Shown here: one piece after another, positions 7,939-18,588 of the stretch
How the letters are laid out: each line of letters starts with the position of its first letter
Position numbering within the stretch: position 1 is the stretch's first letter
DNA from: Paracoccaceae bacterium
GTDB lineage: Bacteria > Pseudomonadota > Alphaproteobacteria > Rhodobacterales > Rhodobacteraceae
Reading direction: 5' to 3'
NCBI GenBank assembly: GCA_027489355.1
Contig: JAIXZY010000024.1
Coordinates: forward strand, 1 to 64,000
DNA: 64,000 bases
Made by a program: the position numbers and the translations under genes
The notes under the pieces: generated by a model
Databases searched by the model: none
What the model was told of the DNA's origin: nothing
The model's input: only the letters and a program-made list of their open reading frames with translations

Positions 7939-10900
7939 CCGAAGCCTCCCGCCGTCAGATCGAGGCCGCCGATCCCGCCCGCAACACCTGGCTCTCGGCC
8001 AATGCCGGGTCGGGCAAGACCCGCGTGCTGACCGACCGGGTGGCGCGGCTTCTGCTGTCCGGGGTCGAGCCGCAGCACATCTTGTGCCTGACCTACACCA
8101 AGGCCGCCGCCTCCGAGATGCAGAACCGCCTGTTCCGCCGCCTGGGCGAATGGGCGATGAAGCCGGATGCAGACCTGCGGGCCGCGCTGGCGGAACTGGG
8201 CGAGACGGACCTGTCCGCGAAACGCCTGCAACGCGCGCGCCAGCTGTTCGCCCGCGCCATCGAGACGCCGGGCGGGTTGCGCATCCAGACCATCCACAGC
8301 TTCTGCGGCAGCCTTCTCCGCCGCTTCCCGCTGGAGGCCGGGGTGCCGCCCGGTTTCGCCGAGATGGACGACCGCGCGGCAAGGCACATGCGCGCCGAGA
8401 TCGTCGAGGAGCTGGCCGACGGGCCCCATGCCGCCGTCGTCCGCCGCCTGACCGAGGTGCAGAACGGCGAGGATTTCGGCGCCCTCGTAGAACAGATCGC
8501 CAGCCACCGCGCGGGGTTCGAAACGCCGCTGAGCGCCGAAGCGATCTGGCCTCTGTTTGGCCTTCCCCCCGGCTTCACGCTTGGCGATGTGCTGTCCGAC
8601 GTCTTTTTCGGGGACGAGGCGGTCTGGATGTCGGGCGTGGTCGGCATCCTCGCCAACGGGTCCAAGACCGACGCCAAGGCGGCCGAGACACTGCGGACGC
8701 TCGACCTGCGGTCCCCGACCTCGCAGACGCTGATGGCGCTGGAAGACTGCCTGCTGAACAAGGGTGGCAGCACGGACCCGTCCAAGCACTACACGGCGAA
8801 GATCGGCAGCTTTCCAACCAAGGACACGCGGCCCCTTCTTGGCGACCTGATCGATCCGCTGAACAACCTGATGGCCCGGGTCGAGGCCGCTCGCGCCAGG
8901 CGCGTCGCCCTGATGGCCGCCGAAAAGACCCTGGCGCTGCATGACTTTGCCGCGCGGTTCCTGCCGGAATACGCGACCCGCAAGGCCGCGCGGGGCTTGC
9001 TCGACTTTGACGACCTGATCTCTCGCGCCAAGGCCCTGCTCAAGGACCCGGCGCTGGCGGCCTGGGTGCTGTATCGGCTGGACGGTGGCCTGGACCATAT
9101 CCTGGTGGACGAGGCGCAGGATACCAGCCCCGAACAGTGGGAGCTGATCGAGGCTCTGGCCGAAGAACTGATCGCCGGCGAAGGGGCCAGCACCCGGCCG
9201 CGCAGCCTGTTCGTGGTGGGCGACAAGAAGCAGTCGATCTATTCCTTCCAGGGCGCCGACGTGGCGGCCTTCGACCGGATGCGCGACCATTTCGCCAACC
9301 GCCTGGCGGGCGGCGCTGGCCTTGCCGACAGCGCGCTGCTCCATTCCTTCCGCTCGTCTCCGGCAGTGCTGGCCGTGGTCGATCAGACCTTCACCGCGGC
9401 CCAGCACCAGGCGCTTGGCGGCGGGTCGCAGCATCTGGCCTTCAACAGCACCCTTCCCGGCCGTGTCGACATCTGGCCGGTGATCGAGAAGGAAACCAAG
9501 GAAGACCCCGGCCCCTGGTTCGAGCCGATCGATACCCCCCACCCCGAGGACCCCAATGTCGCCCTGGCGGCGAACATCGCCGACTGGATCAGGGCGCGCG
9601 TGGAGGGTGGCGAGCAGATCCCGACCGCGAAGGGCCCGCGCCCGATCCACTTCGGGGATTTCCTGATTCTGGTGCAGCGCCGGTCCGACCTGTTCCACGA
9701 GATCATCCGGGCCTGCAAATCGCGGGGCCTGCCCATCGCCGGGGCCGACCGGCTGAAGCTGGGCGGGGAACTGGCGGTCAAGGACCTGACCGCGCTTCTG
9801 TCCTTCCTCGACACGCCCGAGGACGACCTCTCGCTGGCCGCCGTCCTGCGCTCACCCCTCTGCGGCTGGTCCGAGGCGGATCTGTTCCGCCTGGCCCATC
9901 CGCGCAAGGGCTATCTGTGGGAGGCGCTGCGCGACCATCCAGGGCATCAGGCCACGCGCGACTTTCTCGACGACATGCGCAAGCAGGCTGACTTCCTGCG
10001 CCCCTATGACCTGATCGAACGCGTTCTCCATCGTCACGACGGCCGCCGCAAGCTGATCGGCCGCCTGGGGGCCGAGGCCGAGGACGGGATCGACGAGCTT
10101 CTAGGCCAGGCCCTGTCCTACGAGACCTCCGAGGTCCCCAGCCTGACGGGGTTCCTCACCTGGATGGAGACGGACGAGGTCGAGGTGAAGCGCCAGCTGG
10201 ATGGCGAGGGCAGCCGCATCCGCGTGATGACCGTCCACGGCGCCAAGGGGCTGGAGGCCGAGATCGTCATCCTGCCCGACACCTGCGACCGCAACCCGCA
10301 GGAACGTGACCAGATCTACCAGGTCCCCGACGGCCCCCCCGTCTGGAAGGTCGCCAAGGAGGAAAGCCCTCCGGTCATCGCAAGCGAACGCGCGGCGCGG
10401 CAGGCGCGGGACGCGGCAGAGCGGCTGCGGCTGCTTTACGTCGCCATGACCCGGGCGCGGTCCTGGCTGGTTGTGGCCGGGGCGGGCAAGACCGAGAAGG
10501 CCGAGTGCTGGCACAACCTGATCCGGGCAGGCGTCGAGGCGGCGGGCGCGACGCGTATCGACGGCGGCATCCTGCGCCACCAGTTCGGCGACTGGCCCCC
10601 GCCGGTGCCGCCCGTGACGAGAAAGGCGATGACCGCCGAGCTTCCCGCCTGGGCCTGGCAGCCTGCGCCCGAGGTGGCCCGCCCGCCGCAAGTGCTATCG
10701 CCCTCGGACCTTGGCGGGGCCAAGACCTTGCCGGGCGAAGCCGACACCGAGGCGCTGGCCCGCGGCACCGCCCTTCACCTGCTGCTGGAGCGGCTTCCCG
10801 GCCGGCCCGCGTCCGACTGGCCGCCGCTGGCCGCCGCGCTTCTGGACGAAAGCCTCCGCGATGCCGCGCTGGCCGAGGCGCAGCTGGTGTTGACCCACCC

Positions 10901-11237
10901 CGAGCTTGCCCCCCTGTTCGGCCCCGACAGCCTGGCCGAGGTCGCCGTCTCTGCCCCCTGGGGCGCCCGGACGCTGGCGGGAAGCATTGACCGGCTGGTA
11001 CTTACGCCCGACCGGGTCCTGGTCATCGACTACAAGTCGAACGCCCTGATCCCCGACCGCCCCGGGCTGATCCCCGAGGGCATCTTGCGCCAGCTTGGGG
11101 CCTATGCCCACATGCTGGCCGCCATCTATCCCGACCGCCGGGTGGAGACCGCCGTCCTCTGGACCCGCCGCCCCAGCCTGATGCCGGTCAGTCCCGAGAT
11201 CGTGAGGGCGGCCCTGGCCCGCGCCACGATAGCTTGA
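7935..11237 (+). CDS. addA: Double-strand break repair helicase AddA
   Basis: The 1100-aa UvrD/Rep-type helicase and nuclease subunit of AddAB. Walker A NAGSGKTRVLTDR is near residue 25, motif Ia LTYTKAAASEM follows, the Walker B/DEXX box reads ILVDEAQDTSPEQW at about residue 390, motif III is VGDKKQSIYSFQGAD, motif V/VI region includes MTVHGAKGLEAEIV and LLYVAMTRAR, and the C-terminal nuclease motif is VLVIDYKSN. The start is the GTG at 7935, overlapping the addB stop by four bases, which implies translational coupling and equimolar subunits; an upstream in-frame extension inside addB is rejected. Confidence 0.95.
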   Translation: MTEASRRQIEAADPARNTWLSANAGSGKTRVLTDRVARLLLSGVEPQHILCLTYTKAAASEMQNRLFRRLGEWAMKPDADLRAALAELGETDLSAKRLQRARQLFARAIETPGGLRIQTIHSFCGSLLRRFPLEAGVPPGFAEMDDRAARHMRAEIVEELADGPHAAVVRRLTEVQNGEDFGALVEQIASHRAGFETPLSAEAIWPLFGLPPGFTLGDVLSDVFFGDEAVWMSGVVGILANGSKTDAKAAETLRTLDLRSPTSQTLMALEDCLLNKGGSTDPSKHYTAKIGSFPTKDTRPLLGDLIDPLNNLMARVEAARARRVALMAAEKTLALHDFAARFLPEYATRKAARGLLDFDDLISRAKALLKDPALAAWVLYRLDGGLDHILVDEAQDTSPEQWELIEALAEELIAGEGASTRPRSLFVVGDKKQSIYSFQGADVAAFDRMRDHFANRLAGGAGLADSALLHSFRSSPAVLAVVDQTFTAAQHQALGGGSQHLAFNSTLPGRVDIWPVIEKETKEDPGPWFEPIDTPHPEDPNVALAANIADWIRARVEGGEQIPTAKGPRPIHFGDFLILVQRRSDLFHEIIRACKSRGLPIAGADRLKLGGELAVKDLTALLSFLDTPEDDLSLAAVLRSPLCGWSEADLFRLAHPRKGYLWEALRDHPGHQATRDFLDDMRKQADFLRPYDLIERVLHRHDGRRKLIGRLGAEAEDGIDELLGQALSYETSEVPSLTGFLTWMETDEVEVKRQLDGEGSRIRVMTVHGAKGLEAEIVILPDTCDRNPQERDQIYQVPDGPPVWKVAKEESPPVIASERAARQARDAAERLRLLYVAMTRARSWLVVAGAGKTEKAECWHNLIRAGVEAAGATRIDGGILRHQFGDWPPPVPPVTRKAMTAELPAWAWQPAPEVARPPQVLSPSDLGGAKTLPGEADTEALARGTALHLLLERLPGRPASDWPPLAAALLDESLRDAALAEAQLVLTHPELAPLFGPDSLAEVAVSAPWGARTLAGSIDRLVLTPDRVLVIDYKSNALIPDRPGLIPEGILRQLGAYAHMLAAIYPDRRVETAVLWTRRPSLMPVSPEIVRAALARATIA

Positions 11238-11262
11238 CGTTCCCGGCGCGGGTTCTTACGTT
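11234..11262 (+). promoter_or_regulatory. Sigma-70-like promoter of trxA
   Basis: TTGACG (11234-11239) and TACGTT (11257-11262) are 17 bases apart, just beyond the addA stop and 33 bases before the trxA ATG. It would let trxA be transcribed independently of the upstream operon. Pattern match only. Confidence 0.45.
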
Positions 11263-11294
11263 CCTTACCCGACAAATCCCGTAGGAGAACGATC

Positions 11295-11621
11295 ATGGGT
11301 GCCGCCACCGTCGCCGTCACCGACGCCACCTTCGATGCCGAAGTCCGCAAGTCGCCGATTCCGGTTGTCGTGGACTTCTGGGCCGAATGGTGCGGCCCCT
11401 GCCGCCAGATCGGCCCGGCCCTGGAAGAGCTGGCCACGCAATATGCAGGCCAGGTCAAGATCGTGAAGGTCAACGTGGACGAGAACCCGGACAGCCCCGC
11501 CACCCTTGGCGTACGCGGCATTCCGGCGCTGTTCATGTTCAAGGACGGCCAGGTCGTGTCGAACAAGGTCGGCGCCGCGCCCAAGGCCGCGCTGGAAAAC
11601 TGGATCAAGTCGGCGATCTGA
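11295..11621 (+). CDS. trxA: Thioredoxin
   Basis: A 108-aa cytoplasmic thioredoxin, the general dithiol reductant for ribonucleotide reductase, methionine sulfoxide reductase and peroxiredoxins. The active site is [13 protein letters not shown] (Cys-Gly-Pro-Cys at about residues 33-36), and the cis-Pro region reads [15 protein letters not shown] clear ribosome binding site, TAGGAGAACGATC, precedes the ATG. It has its own candidate promoter and is followed by an intrinsic terminator hairpin. The location right after addA is commonly seen in Rhodobacterales. Confidence 0.97.
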   Translation: MGAATVAVTDATFDAEVRKSPIPVVVDFWAEWCGPCRQIGPALEELATQYAGQVKIVKVNVDENPDSPATLGVRGIPALFMFKDGQVVSNKVGAAPKAALENWIKSAI

Positions 11622-11647
11622 TCCGCAGCTGAGCCCCTTGAAGACGC

Positions 11648-11677
11648 ACGCCCGGTCTGCAACGACCGGGCGTTTGT
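11648..11677 (+). terminator. Intrinsic terminator after trxA
   Basis: A perfect 10-bp stem, ACGCCCGGTC (11648-11657) and GACCGGGCGT (11664-11673), closes a 6-base loop and is followed by a short T-rich run. It lies between trxA and the convergent DUF1127 gene and may act in both directions. Confidence 0.8.
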
Positions 11678-11690
11678 CGTTCGCGCGGCT

Positions 11691-11960
11691 TTACCAGTTG
11701 CCCGCCCGCGCGGCCGCCTCCCGCACAAGCGCATCCGATCCATCGCCGGAGAGCGGCTGCGCCAGCGCCTGCTCCAGGTCTTCCCAAGTCAGCCCGATGT
11801 CGCGCAGAAGCACCGCCGACGTCTGTGCAAAGGCCTTGCGCATCTGCCGCCGGTGGTGCCATTCGCCCAGGCGCAACAGCACCTCGGCCATCGGGGCGAT
11901 CAGCGCCGCCCGGCCCGTGTCCGATCTTGTCCGGTCCATCTTCGCCTCCATCGTGGTCAC
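11691..11960 (-). CDS. DUF1127 (YjiS-like) small protein
   Basis: An 89-aa protein whose C-terminal half contains the DUF1127 signature (basic helix followed by LLRDIGLTWEDLEQAL). In alphaproteobacteria such proteins are small, often arginine-rich, and several influence phosphate, carbon or RNA turnover; the molecular role of this one is unknown. Three in-frame Met codons are possible near the start (positions 1, 4 and 8), so the exact start is uncertain. It is convergent with trxA and divergent from the HxlR regulator. Confidence 0.75.
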   Translation of the reverse strand: MTTMEAKMDRTRSDTGRAALIAPMAEVLLRLGEWHHRRQMRKAFAQTSAVLLRDIGLTWEDLEQALAQPLSGDGSDALVREAAARAGNW

Positions 11961-12084
11961 TGTCCCGATCCTTTCCCCGGACCGGCTTTCGGACCAGTGC
12001 GGCGACCGGACCGGTGCGCTACGCTTTTCGAACTAGCCGCAATGGATCGCCGCTCTGTATGCTTTCCGTAAAGGAGCCGGTGCC

Positions 12085-12795
12085 ATGTCATCCAAGCCCT
12101 ATGGGACGATCTGCGCGCTGTCCAAGGCCTGCGAGATCCTTGAACCGCGCTGGACGCTGCTGATCCTCAACCAGATCTGGAGCGGCTACACCCGGTTCAG
12201 CGACATCCGCCGGGCGGTCGGCAACATTTCTCCCGGCGTGCTGTCCAAGCGGCTGGGCGAACTGGAGAAGGCAGGGCTGGTCGAACGGATCGAGGACCGC
12301 GCCAAAGGCACCGTGGACTACATACGCACCCAGGCCGCCATCGAGCTTGAGCCGATGATGGACGGGCTGTCGATCTGGGCGCAGCGCCACATTGACGCCG
12401 AGGTGGCGCTGTCGGACGCCAATCTTTCCAGCATGATGTGGTTCTTCGGCAAGGCCGTGCAGACCGCGCATTTCCCCACGCGCCGCATCGTGATGCGCCT
12501 GCATTTTTCCGACGAATCCGGGCCTTATCCCACCTGGTGGCTGCTGGCCGAACCTGGCGCTTCGCCCGAAATCTGTGTCGAGGTCCCCGACCTTGACGTC
12601 GATCTCTATATCGAGACGACAAAGGTTTCCTGGCAGGCGCTGTTCCTGGGCCGGTCCACCATCCCGCGCGAGATCGATGCCGGTCGGCTGTTCGTGACCG
12701 GAGACGCGCTTCTAATCCGAATGATGGACCAATGGCTGCCGCGATCGGTCTACGCCGGGGCCGGGAACATCCGGATGCTTGGCGCCGCGGAATAG
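12085..12795 (+). CDS. HxlR-family winged-helix transcriptional regulator
   Basis: A 236-aa regulator. The N-terminal 100 residues are a classic HxlR winged helix: CALSKACEILEPRWTLLILNQI, then SPGVLSKRLGELEKAGLVERIED as recognition helix and wing. HxlR proteins usually consist of this domain alone; here about 120 extra residues form a C-terminal domain of the SCP2-like type seen in some family members, which could bind a hydrophobic ligand. The ribosome binding site AAAGGAG precedes the ATG. No obvious target is adjacent; the following DMT transporter on the same strand is a candidate. Confidence 0.85.
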   Translation: MSSKPYGTICALSKACEILEPRWTLLILNQIWSGYTRFSDIRRAVGNISPGVLSKRLGELEKAGLVERIEDRAKGTVDYIRTQAAIELEPMMDGLSIWAQRHIDAEVALSDANLSSMMWFFGKAVQTAHFPTRRIVMRLHFSDESGPYPTWWLLAEPGASPEICVEVPDLDVDLYIETTKVSWQALFLGRSTIPREIDAGRLFVTGDALLIRMMDQWLPRSVYAGAGNIRMLGAAE

Positions 12796-12868
12796 GCCCG
12801 GTCGCAAATCGCACGGCCAGCGTCGGTGGCGGGGCGGAGACTCGGGCCTTCCGTCGCCATGTTCGGCC

Positions 12869-13762
12869 ATGCTTCGCCCCTCGCCGCTTCTGTTCCTCGC
12901 CCTTGCCGCCGCACTGGTCATCTCGTGGAGCTCGGGCTTCGTTGGCGTCCGGTTCGCCAACGACGCGGCCACGATCCCTCAGGTCCTGTTCGGGCGCAGC
13001 GTCATCTCGGGTCTGCTTCTGCTTCCGGTGGCCTTGCTTTACGGCCCGAAGCTTGGACTTCGCGCCGTGATGGAGCAGGGACTCTACGCGTTTCTCGGCA
13101 TGTTCCTCTACCTCGGCGGCTTTGCCCTGGCGATCGGCCAGGGGGTGCCCACGGGACTGGTCGCGCTGATGGCCGACCTTGTCCCCTTGGGCATCGCCGT
13201 CCTCTCTGCCCCTATCCTGGGTCAGCCGCTGACCCGCCGCCAATGGATCGGCACCGCCGTCGCGCTGACCGGAGTCCTCCTCGTCTCGGCCGATGCGCTG
13301 GCCCTGGGCGATGCCCCGCCCCTTGCCTATGCGCTGCCGATCCTGGGGATGCTGGCCTTTGCCCTGTCCACCGTCGTCCAGGAGCGCAAGGCCGTGCTGC
13401 CCCTGTCGATCCCGCAGCGGCTGAGCCTGCAGTGCCTCTGGGCCGCTGCAATGTTCGCGCCCTTTGCACTGGCCAGCGGCGGTTTCTTCCCGACCCTCAC
13501 CGCCGACTTCGCGCTGGGGATGGCGTGGTTGGTGGTTCTGGCAACCTACGGCGGCTGGTTGATTTACTACCTCTTCCTCCGTCTCTACCCGCCGGCGATG
13601 GTTTCGGCCACGGTCTACCTTTCCCCGCCCGTCACCATGCTTTGGGCCTGGGTGCTGTTCTCCGAGCCACTGACCTGGGTGATGGCGCTGGGTCTGGCCG
13701 TCACGCTTGCCGGGGTCGCGCTGGTCGCGACGGGGCGCGCGACGCCTGCCCCGGCCGAGTGA
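12869..13762 (+). CDS. DMT-superfamily (EamA) transporter
   Basis: A 297-aa inner-membrane protein with about ten hydrophobic helices in two EamA repeats. The segment ISWSSGFVGVRFA near the N-terminus and the DLVPLGIAVLSAPILGQPLT motif at the end of the first repeat are typical of drug/metabolite exporters. I use the ATG at 12869, which places the first helix directly after the start; an upstream in-frame start at 12779 would add a 30-residue arginine-rich stretch overlapping the HxlR gene and is rejected. Substrate unknown. Confidence 0.88.
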   Translation: MLRPSPLLFLALAAALVISWSSGFVGVRFANDAATIPQVLFGRSVISGLLLLPVALLYGPKLGLRAVMEQGLYAFLGMFLYLGGFALAIGQGVPTGLVALMADLVPLGIAVLSAPILGQPLTRRQWIGTAVALTGVLLVSADALALGDAPPLAYALPILGMLAFALSTVVQERKAVLPLSIPQRLSLQCLWAAAMFAPFALASGGFFPTLTADFALGMAWLVVLATYGGWLIYYLFLRLYPPAMVSATVYLSPPVTMLWAWVLFSEPLTWVMALGLAVTLAGVALVATGRATPAPAE

Positions 13763-13796
13763 TTGTCAGCCCCGACTGTCCTGCTAGACTGACAGC

Positions 13797-14741
13797 ATGG
13801 CCCCGCTTTCCATCCTTCTCCTCGGCGGCTCCGGCACAATCGGCCGGGCGACCGCGCAGGCGTTGCGGGCCGAGGGGCACCGCGTCACCGCGCTGATTCG
13901 GCCCGGGGTCGACCCGCCCGCCGGCTGCACGATCCTGCGCGGGCAGGTGGAGCCCACGACTCTCACGCAGGCGATGACGGGGATCGAGGCCGTCGTCTCC
14001 TGCCTGGCCTCCCGCACGGGTGAGCCAAGGGACGCCTGGGCCGTCGACCACGCCGCCAACTCTGCCGCGCTGACGGCGGCCGTGGCAGGGGGTGTCCGTC
14101 ACTTCACCCTTATCTCCGCGATCTGCGTGCAGAAGCCGCTGCTGGAGTTCCAGCGTGCGAAACTCGCCTTCGAGGCCGAACTGCAGGCCGCCCCCCTGGA
14201 CTGGACCATCGTCCGTCCCACCGCCTTCTTCAAATCGCTTTCCGGTCAGGTCCACCGCGTGCAGCAGGGCCGCCCGTTCCTTGTTTTCGCGGACGGCCGA
14301 CTGACCGCCTGCAAGCCGATCTCGGACGCCGACCTCGGCCGCTTCCTGGCGCTTACCCTGACTGACCCCGACACGCGCAACCGCATCTTGCCGATCGGGG
14401 GTCCCGGTCCGGCGATCACGCCCCTGGACCAGGCCGCGATGCTGGGGCGCCTCACCGGCCAGCCTGTCCGCATCAAACGCGTCCCGGTCGCGCTCATGCA
14501 TGGGATCGTCGGTCTTCTGACCGTGCTTGGCGCGCTCTCCCCCCGTCTCAAGGCCAAGGCGCAACTCGCCCGTATCGGCCGCTACTACGCGACGCAGTCG
14601 ATGCTGGCCTGGAATCCCATCGCGCAAAGCTACGACGCGGACGCCACGCCCGAGTTCGGGACCGACCGGCTTCAGGACCACTATGCCGCCATGCTGCGGG
14701 GCGAAGTGGCGGATGACCGCGGGGCGCATGCCATCTTCTGA
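13797..14741 (+). CDS. bciA: Divinyl (proto)chlorophyllide 8-vinyl reductase, BciA type
   Basis: BciA reduces the C8 vinyl group of divinyl (proto)chlorophyllide with NADPH during (bacterio)chlorophyll synthesis. The 314-aa protein has the Rossmann motif LLLGGSGTIGRATAQAL and, diagnostically, the segment RPTAFFKSLSGQV (about residues 140-152) followed by GRLTACKPISDADLGRF, which I recognise from BciA/DVR enzymes rather than from generic atypical SDRs. The gene is alone among housekeeping genes, as is common for bciA outside photosynthesis gene clusters. If correct, the host makes bacteriochlorophyll. A generic NmrA-like reductase is the alternative. Confidence 0.85.
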   Translation: MAPLSILLLGGSGTIGRATAQALRAEGHRVTALIRPGVDPPAGCTILRGQVEPTTLTQAMTGIEAVVSCLASRTGEPRDAWAVDHAANSAALTAAVAGGVRHFTLISAICVQKPLLEFQRAKLAFEAELQAAPLDWTIVRPTAFFKSLSGQVHRVQQGRPFLVFADGRLTACKPISDADLGRFLALTLTDPDTRNRILPIGGPGPAITPLDQAAMLGRLTGQPVRIKRVPVALMHGIVGLLTVLGALSPRLKAKAQLARIGRYYATQSMLAWNPIAQSYDADATPEFGTDRLQDHYAAMLRGEVADDRGAHAIF

Positions 14742-14848
14742 ACGCTTTCCGCATCCGTTCTTTCATTCTCAGGACTTTTCCTGTATGGCCCCCGCCATCT
14801 GAGACGTGAGGCCCGCCCCCGGGGCACATGCAAAGGATACGGGGGAAG

Positions 14849-14866
14849 GGCGGCAATGGGGCCGCC
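14849..14866 (+). promoter_or_regulatory. Hairpin in the pnp leader
   Basis: GGCGGC (14849-14854) and GCCGCC (14861-14866) can pair around a 6-base loop, 48 bases before the pnp start. In enterobacteria pnp mRNA is autoregulated through RNase III cleavage of a leader stem. This stem is shorter than that one, so any similar role is speculative. Confidence 0.3.
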
Positions 14867-14914
14867 AGATATCGGGGGCACCGGCAGGGGCCGGGTCCTC
14901 AGAGGAAACGATAC

Positions 14915-17056
<2,142 letters not shown>

Positions 17057-17079
17057 GTCCTTCATCTGGCGCGAATGTG

Positions 17080-17110
17080 AAGGCCCCGTGGGAAACCGCG
17101 GGGCCTTTTC
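17080..17110 (+). terminator. Intrinsic terminator after pnp
   Basis: AAGGCCCCG (17080-17088) pairs perfectly with CGGGGCCTT (17099-17107), loop of 10 bases, followed by TTC. It starts 23 bases after the pnp stop. Confidence 0.85.
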
Positions 17111-17183
17111 CGTCTTGTCTCACGAACTTTTGCGGTGCGCGTGACCTGCGCCTCCGCAAGGATCGCAAGCAGAGGACAAGAGC

Positions 17184-17768
17184 ATGATCTTCACCCGCCG
17201 TACCTTCATTGCCACCGGCCTTGCCGCCGGCCTGACCAGCCGCGCCTTCGCCCATCAGACCGCCGAAGACTGGGTCATGCCAGAGGAGTTCCTGCCACGC
17301 CCCGTCCGCTTTTCCGAACCACAGGCCCCGGGGGCCGTAATCGTGGACCCCGACTACTTCGCGCTTTACCTCGCGCTCACGGCGGATGAGGGCATCCAGT
17401 ATTCGGTCGGCGTCGGACGCGGCAACCTTTACGAATCCGGTGTGTTCAACGTGGGTGCCAAGAAGGAATGGCCCAGCTGGACCCCGACCGACGAGATGAT
17501 CGAACGCGACCCCGACCACTATGCCAAATGGGCCGACGGGATGCCCGGCGGGCCGGAAAACCCCCTGGGGGCGCGGGCGCTTTACCTGTTCGACGACGCC
17601 GGCAACGACACCTTCCTGCGCATCCACGGCACGCCCGAACCCTGGACCATCGGCTCGGCCGTGTCGAACGGCTGCGTGCGGTTGGCGAACGAGCACATCA
17701 CTGAGCTTTACGACCAGGTCGAACTGGGCGCGCCGGTGCTGCTGCTGCCGAAGGTGGAAAGCGTGTAG
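17184..17768 (+). CDS. L,D-transpeptidase (YkuD domain), probably Tat-exported
   Basis: A 194-aa YkuD-domain protein that would form 3-3 peptidoglycan cross-links or attach proteins to the wall in the periplasm. The active-site motif is HGTPEPWTIGSAVSNGCVRL, with the catalytic Cys in SNGCVR at about residue 166. The N-terminus is a twin-arginine-like signal, TRRTFIATGLAAGL, with a cleavage region SRAFA. The Rhodobacterales genome typically carries several such paralogues. The gene stands alone between the pnp terminator and a shared terminator with the convergent peroxiredoxin gene. Confidence 0.92.
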   Translation: MIFTRRTFIATGLAAGLTSRAFAHQTAEDWVMPEEFLPRPVRFSEPQAPGAVIVDPDYFALYLALTADEGIQYSVGVGRGNLYESGVFNVGAKKEWPSWTPTDEMIERDPDHYAKWADGMPGGPENPLGARALYLFDDAGNDTFLRIHGTPEPWTIGSAVSNGCVRLANEHITELYDQVELGAPVLLLPKVESV

Positions 17769-17785
17769 GGGGGCCGAAGCCCCCC
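17768..17785. terminator. Shared hairpin terminator between convergent genes
   Basis: GGGGGGC (17768-17774) and GCCCCCC (17779-17785) form a 7-bp G/C stem with a CGAA loop. It starts on the last base of the L,D-transpeptidase stop and ends 4 bases before the peroxiredoxin stop, so it probably terminates both. T-tracts are poor on either side. Confidence 0.6.
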
Positions 17786-17789
17786 AGGC

Positions 17790-18440
17790 TCAGGCCTTGG
17801 CGAAGCGCAGGTAGGGAAGCTTGATGTCCAGCTCGCCGAAGCGTTCCTTGGCCTGATCGTTGTTCAGCGCCAGCGCCACGATCACGTCCTGCCCCGGCAC
17901 CCAGTTGGCGGGCGTCGCCAGCGGCACGCCGTCGGTCTTCTGCACCGCATCCAGCGCGCGCAGGATTTCCGCGAAGTTGCGGCCCACCGACATCGGGTAG
18001 GTCATCGTCAGGCGCACCTTCTTGTCCGGCCCGATGATGTAGACCGTCCGCACCGTGGCCGAATGGGCCGGAGTGCGGCCCTCGGTCGGCAGGTAATATT
18101 CCGCGGGCAGCATGTCATAGGCCTTGGCGACGGTCAGCGAGGTGTCGTCAATGATGGGGAAATCGGCTGCGGCACCGCCAAAGGCCTCGATGTCGCGCTT
18201 CCACTTCTCGTGGTCGGACACGCCGTCCACCGACACACCGATGACCTTGGTCTTGCGCTTGGCCCACTCCGCCGCGAGCTGGGCGACGGCGGCGAATTCG
18301 GTGGTGCAGACAGGGGTGAAGTCGCGCGGGTGGCTGAAGATAATGCCGTAGCTGTCGCCCAGCCAGTCGTGGAACTTGATGGTCCCGGCGGTGGATGGGG
18401 CGGTGAAGTCGGGGGCGATGTCGTTGATGCGGACGGCCAT
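17790..18440 (-). CDS. 1-Cys peroxiredoxin (Prx6 subfamily)
   Basis: A 216-aa peroxidase that reduces hydrogen peroxide and organic hydroperoxides in the cytoplasm. The peroxidatic motif is HPRDFTPVCTTEF (Cys at about residue 45), with the conserved catalytic Arg in the SATVRTVYIIGP segment. The length and the C-terminal extension (DQAKERFGELDIKLPYLRF) are those of the Prx6/AhpC-TSA 1-Cys group; no resolving Cys is visible. Transcribed away from an otherwise empty 148-base gap that holds its promoter. Confidence 0.93.
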   Translation of the reverse strand: MAVRINDIAPDFTAPSTAGTIKFHDWLGDSYGIIFSHPRDFTPVCTTEFAAVAQLAAEWAKRKTKVIGVSVDGVSDHEKWKRDIEAFGGAAADFPIIDDTSLTVAKAYDMLPAEYYLPTEGRTPAHSATVRTVYIIGPDKKVRLTMTYPMSVGRNFAEILRALDAVQKTDGVPLATPANWVPGQDVIVALALNNDQAKERFGELDIKLPYLRFAKA

Positions 18441-18588
18441 TTGAAACCTCTTCGGTTGGACTCCTGTCTGGCGGCGAACATATGCCTATCGGAACAGGGT
18501 TTCATCCCCCCGCGTGATTTCCCCGCCAAAAAGGAATGCAGTTCTGTCGGGTCGTGGCATCACAGATAAATCGTCCCAAGATGCGCGC

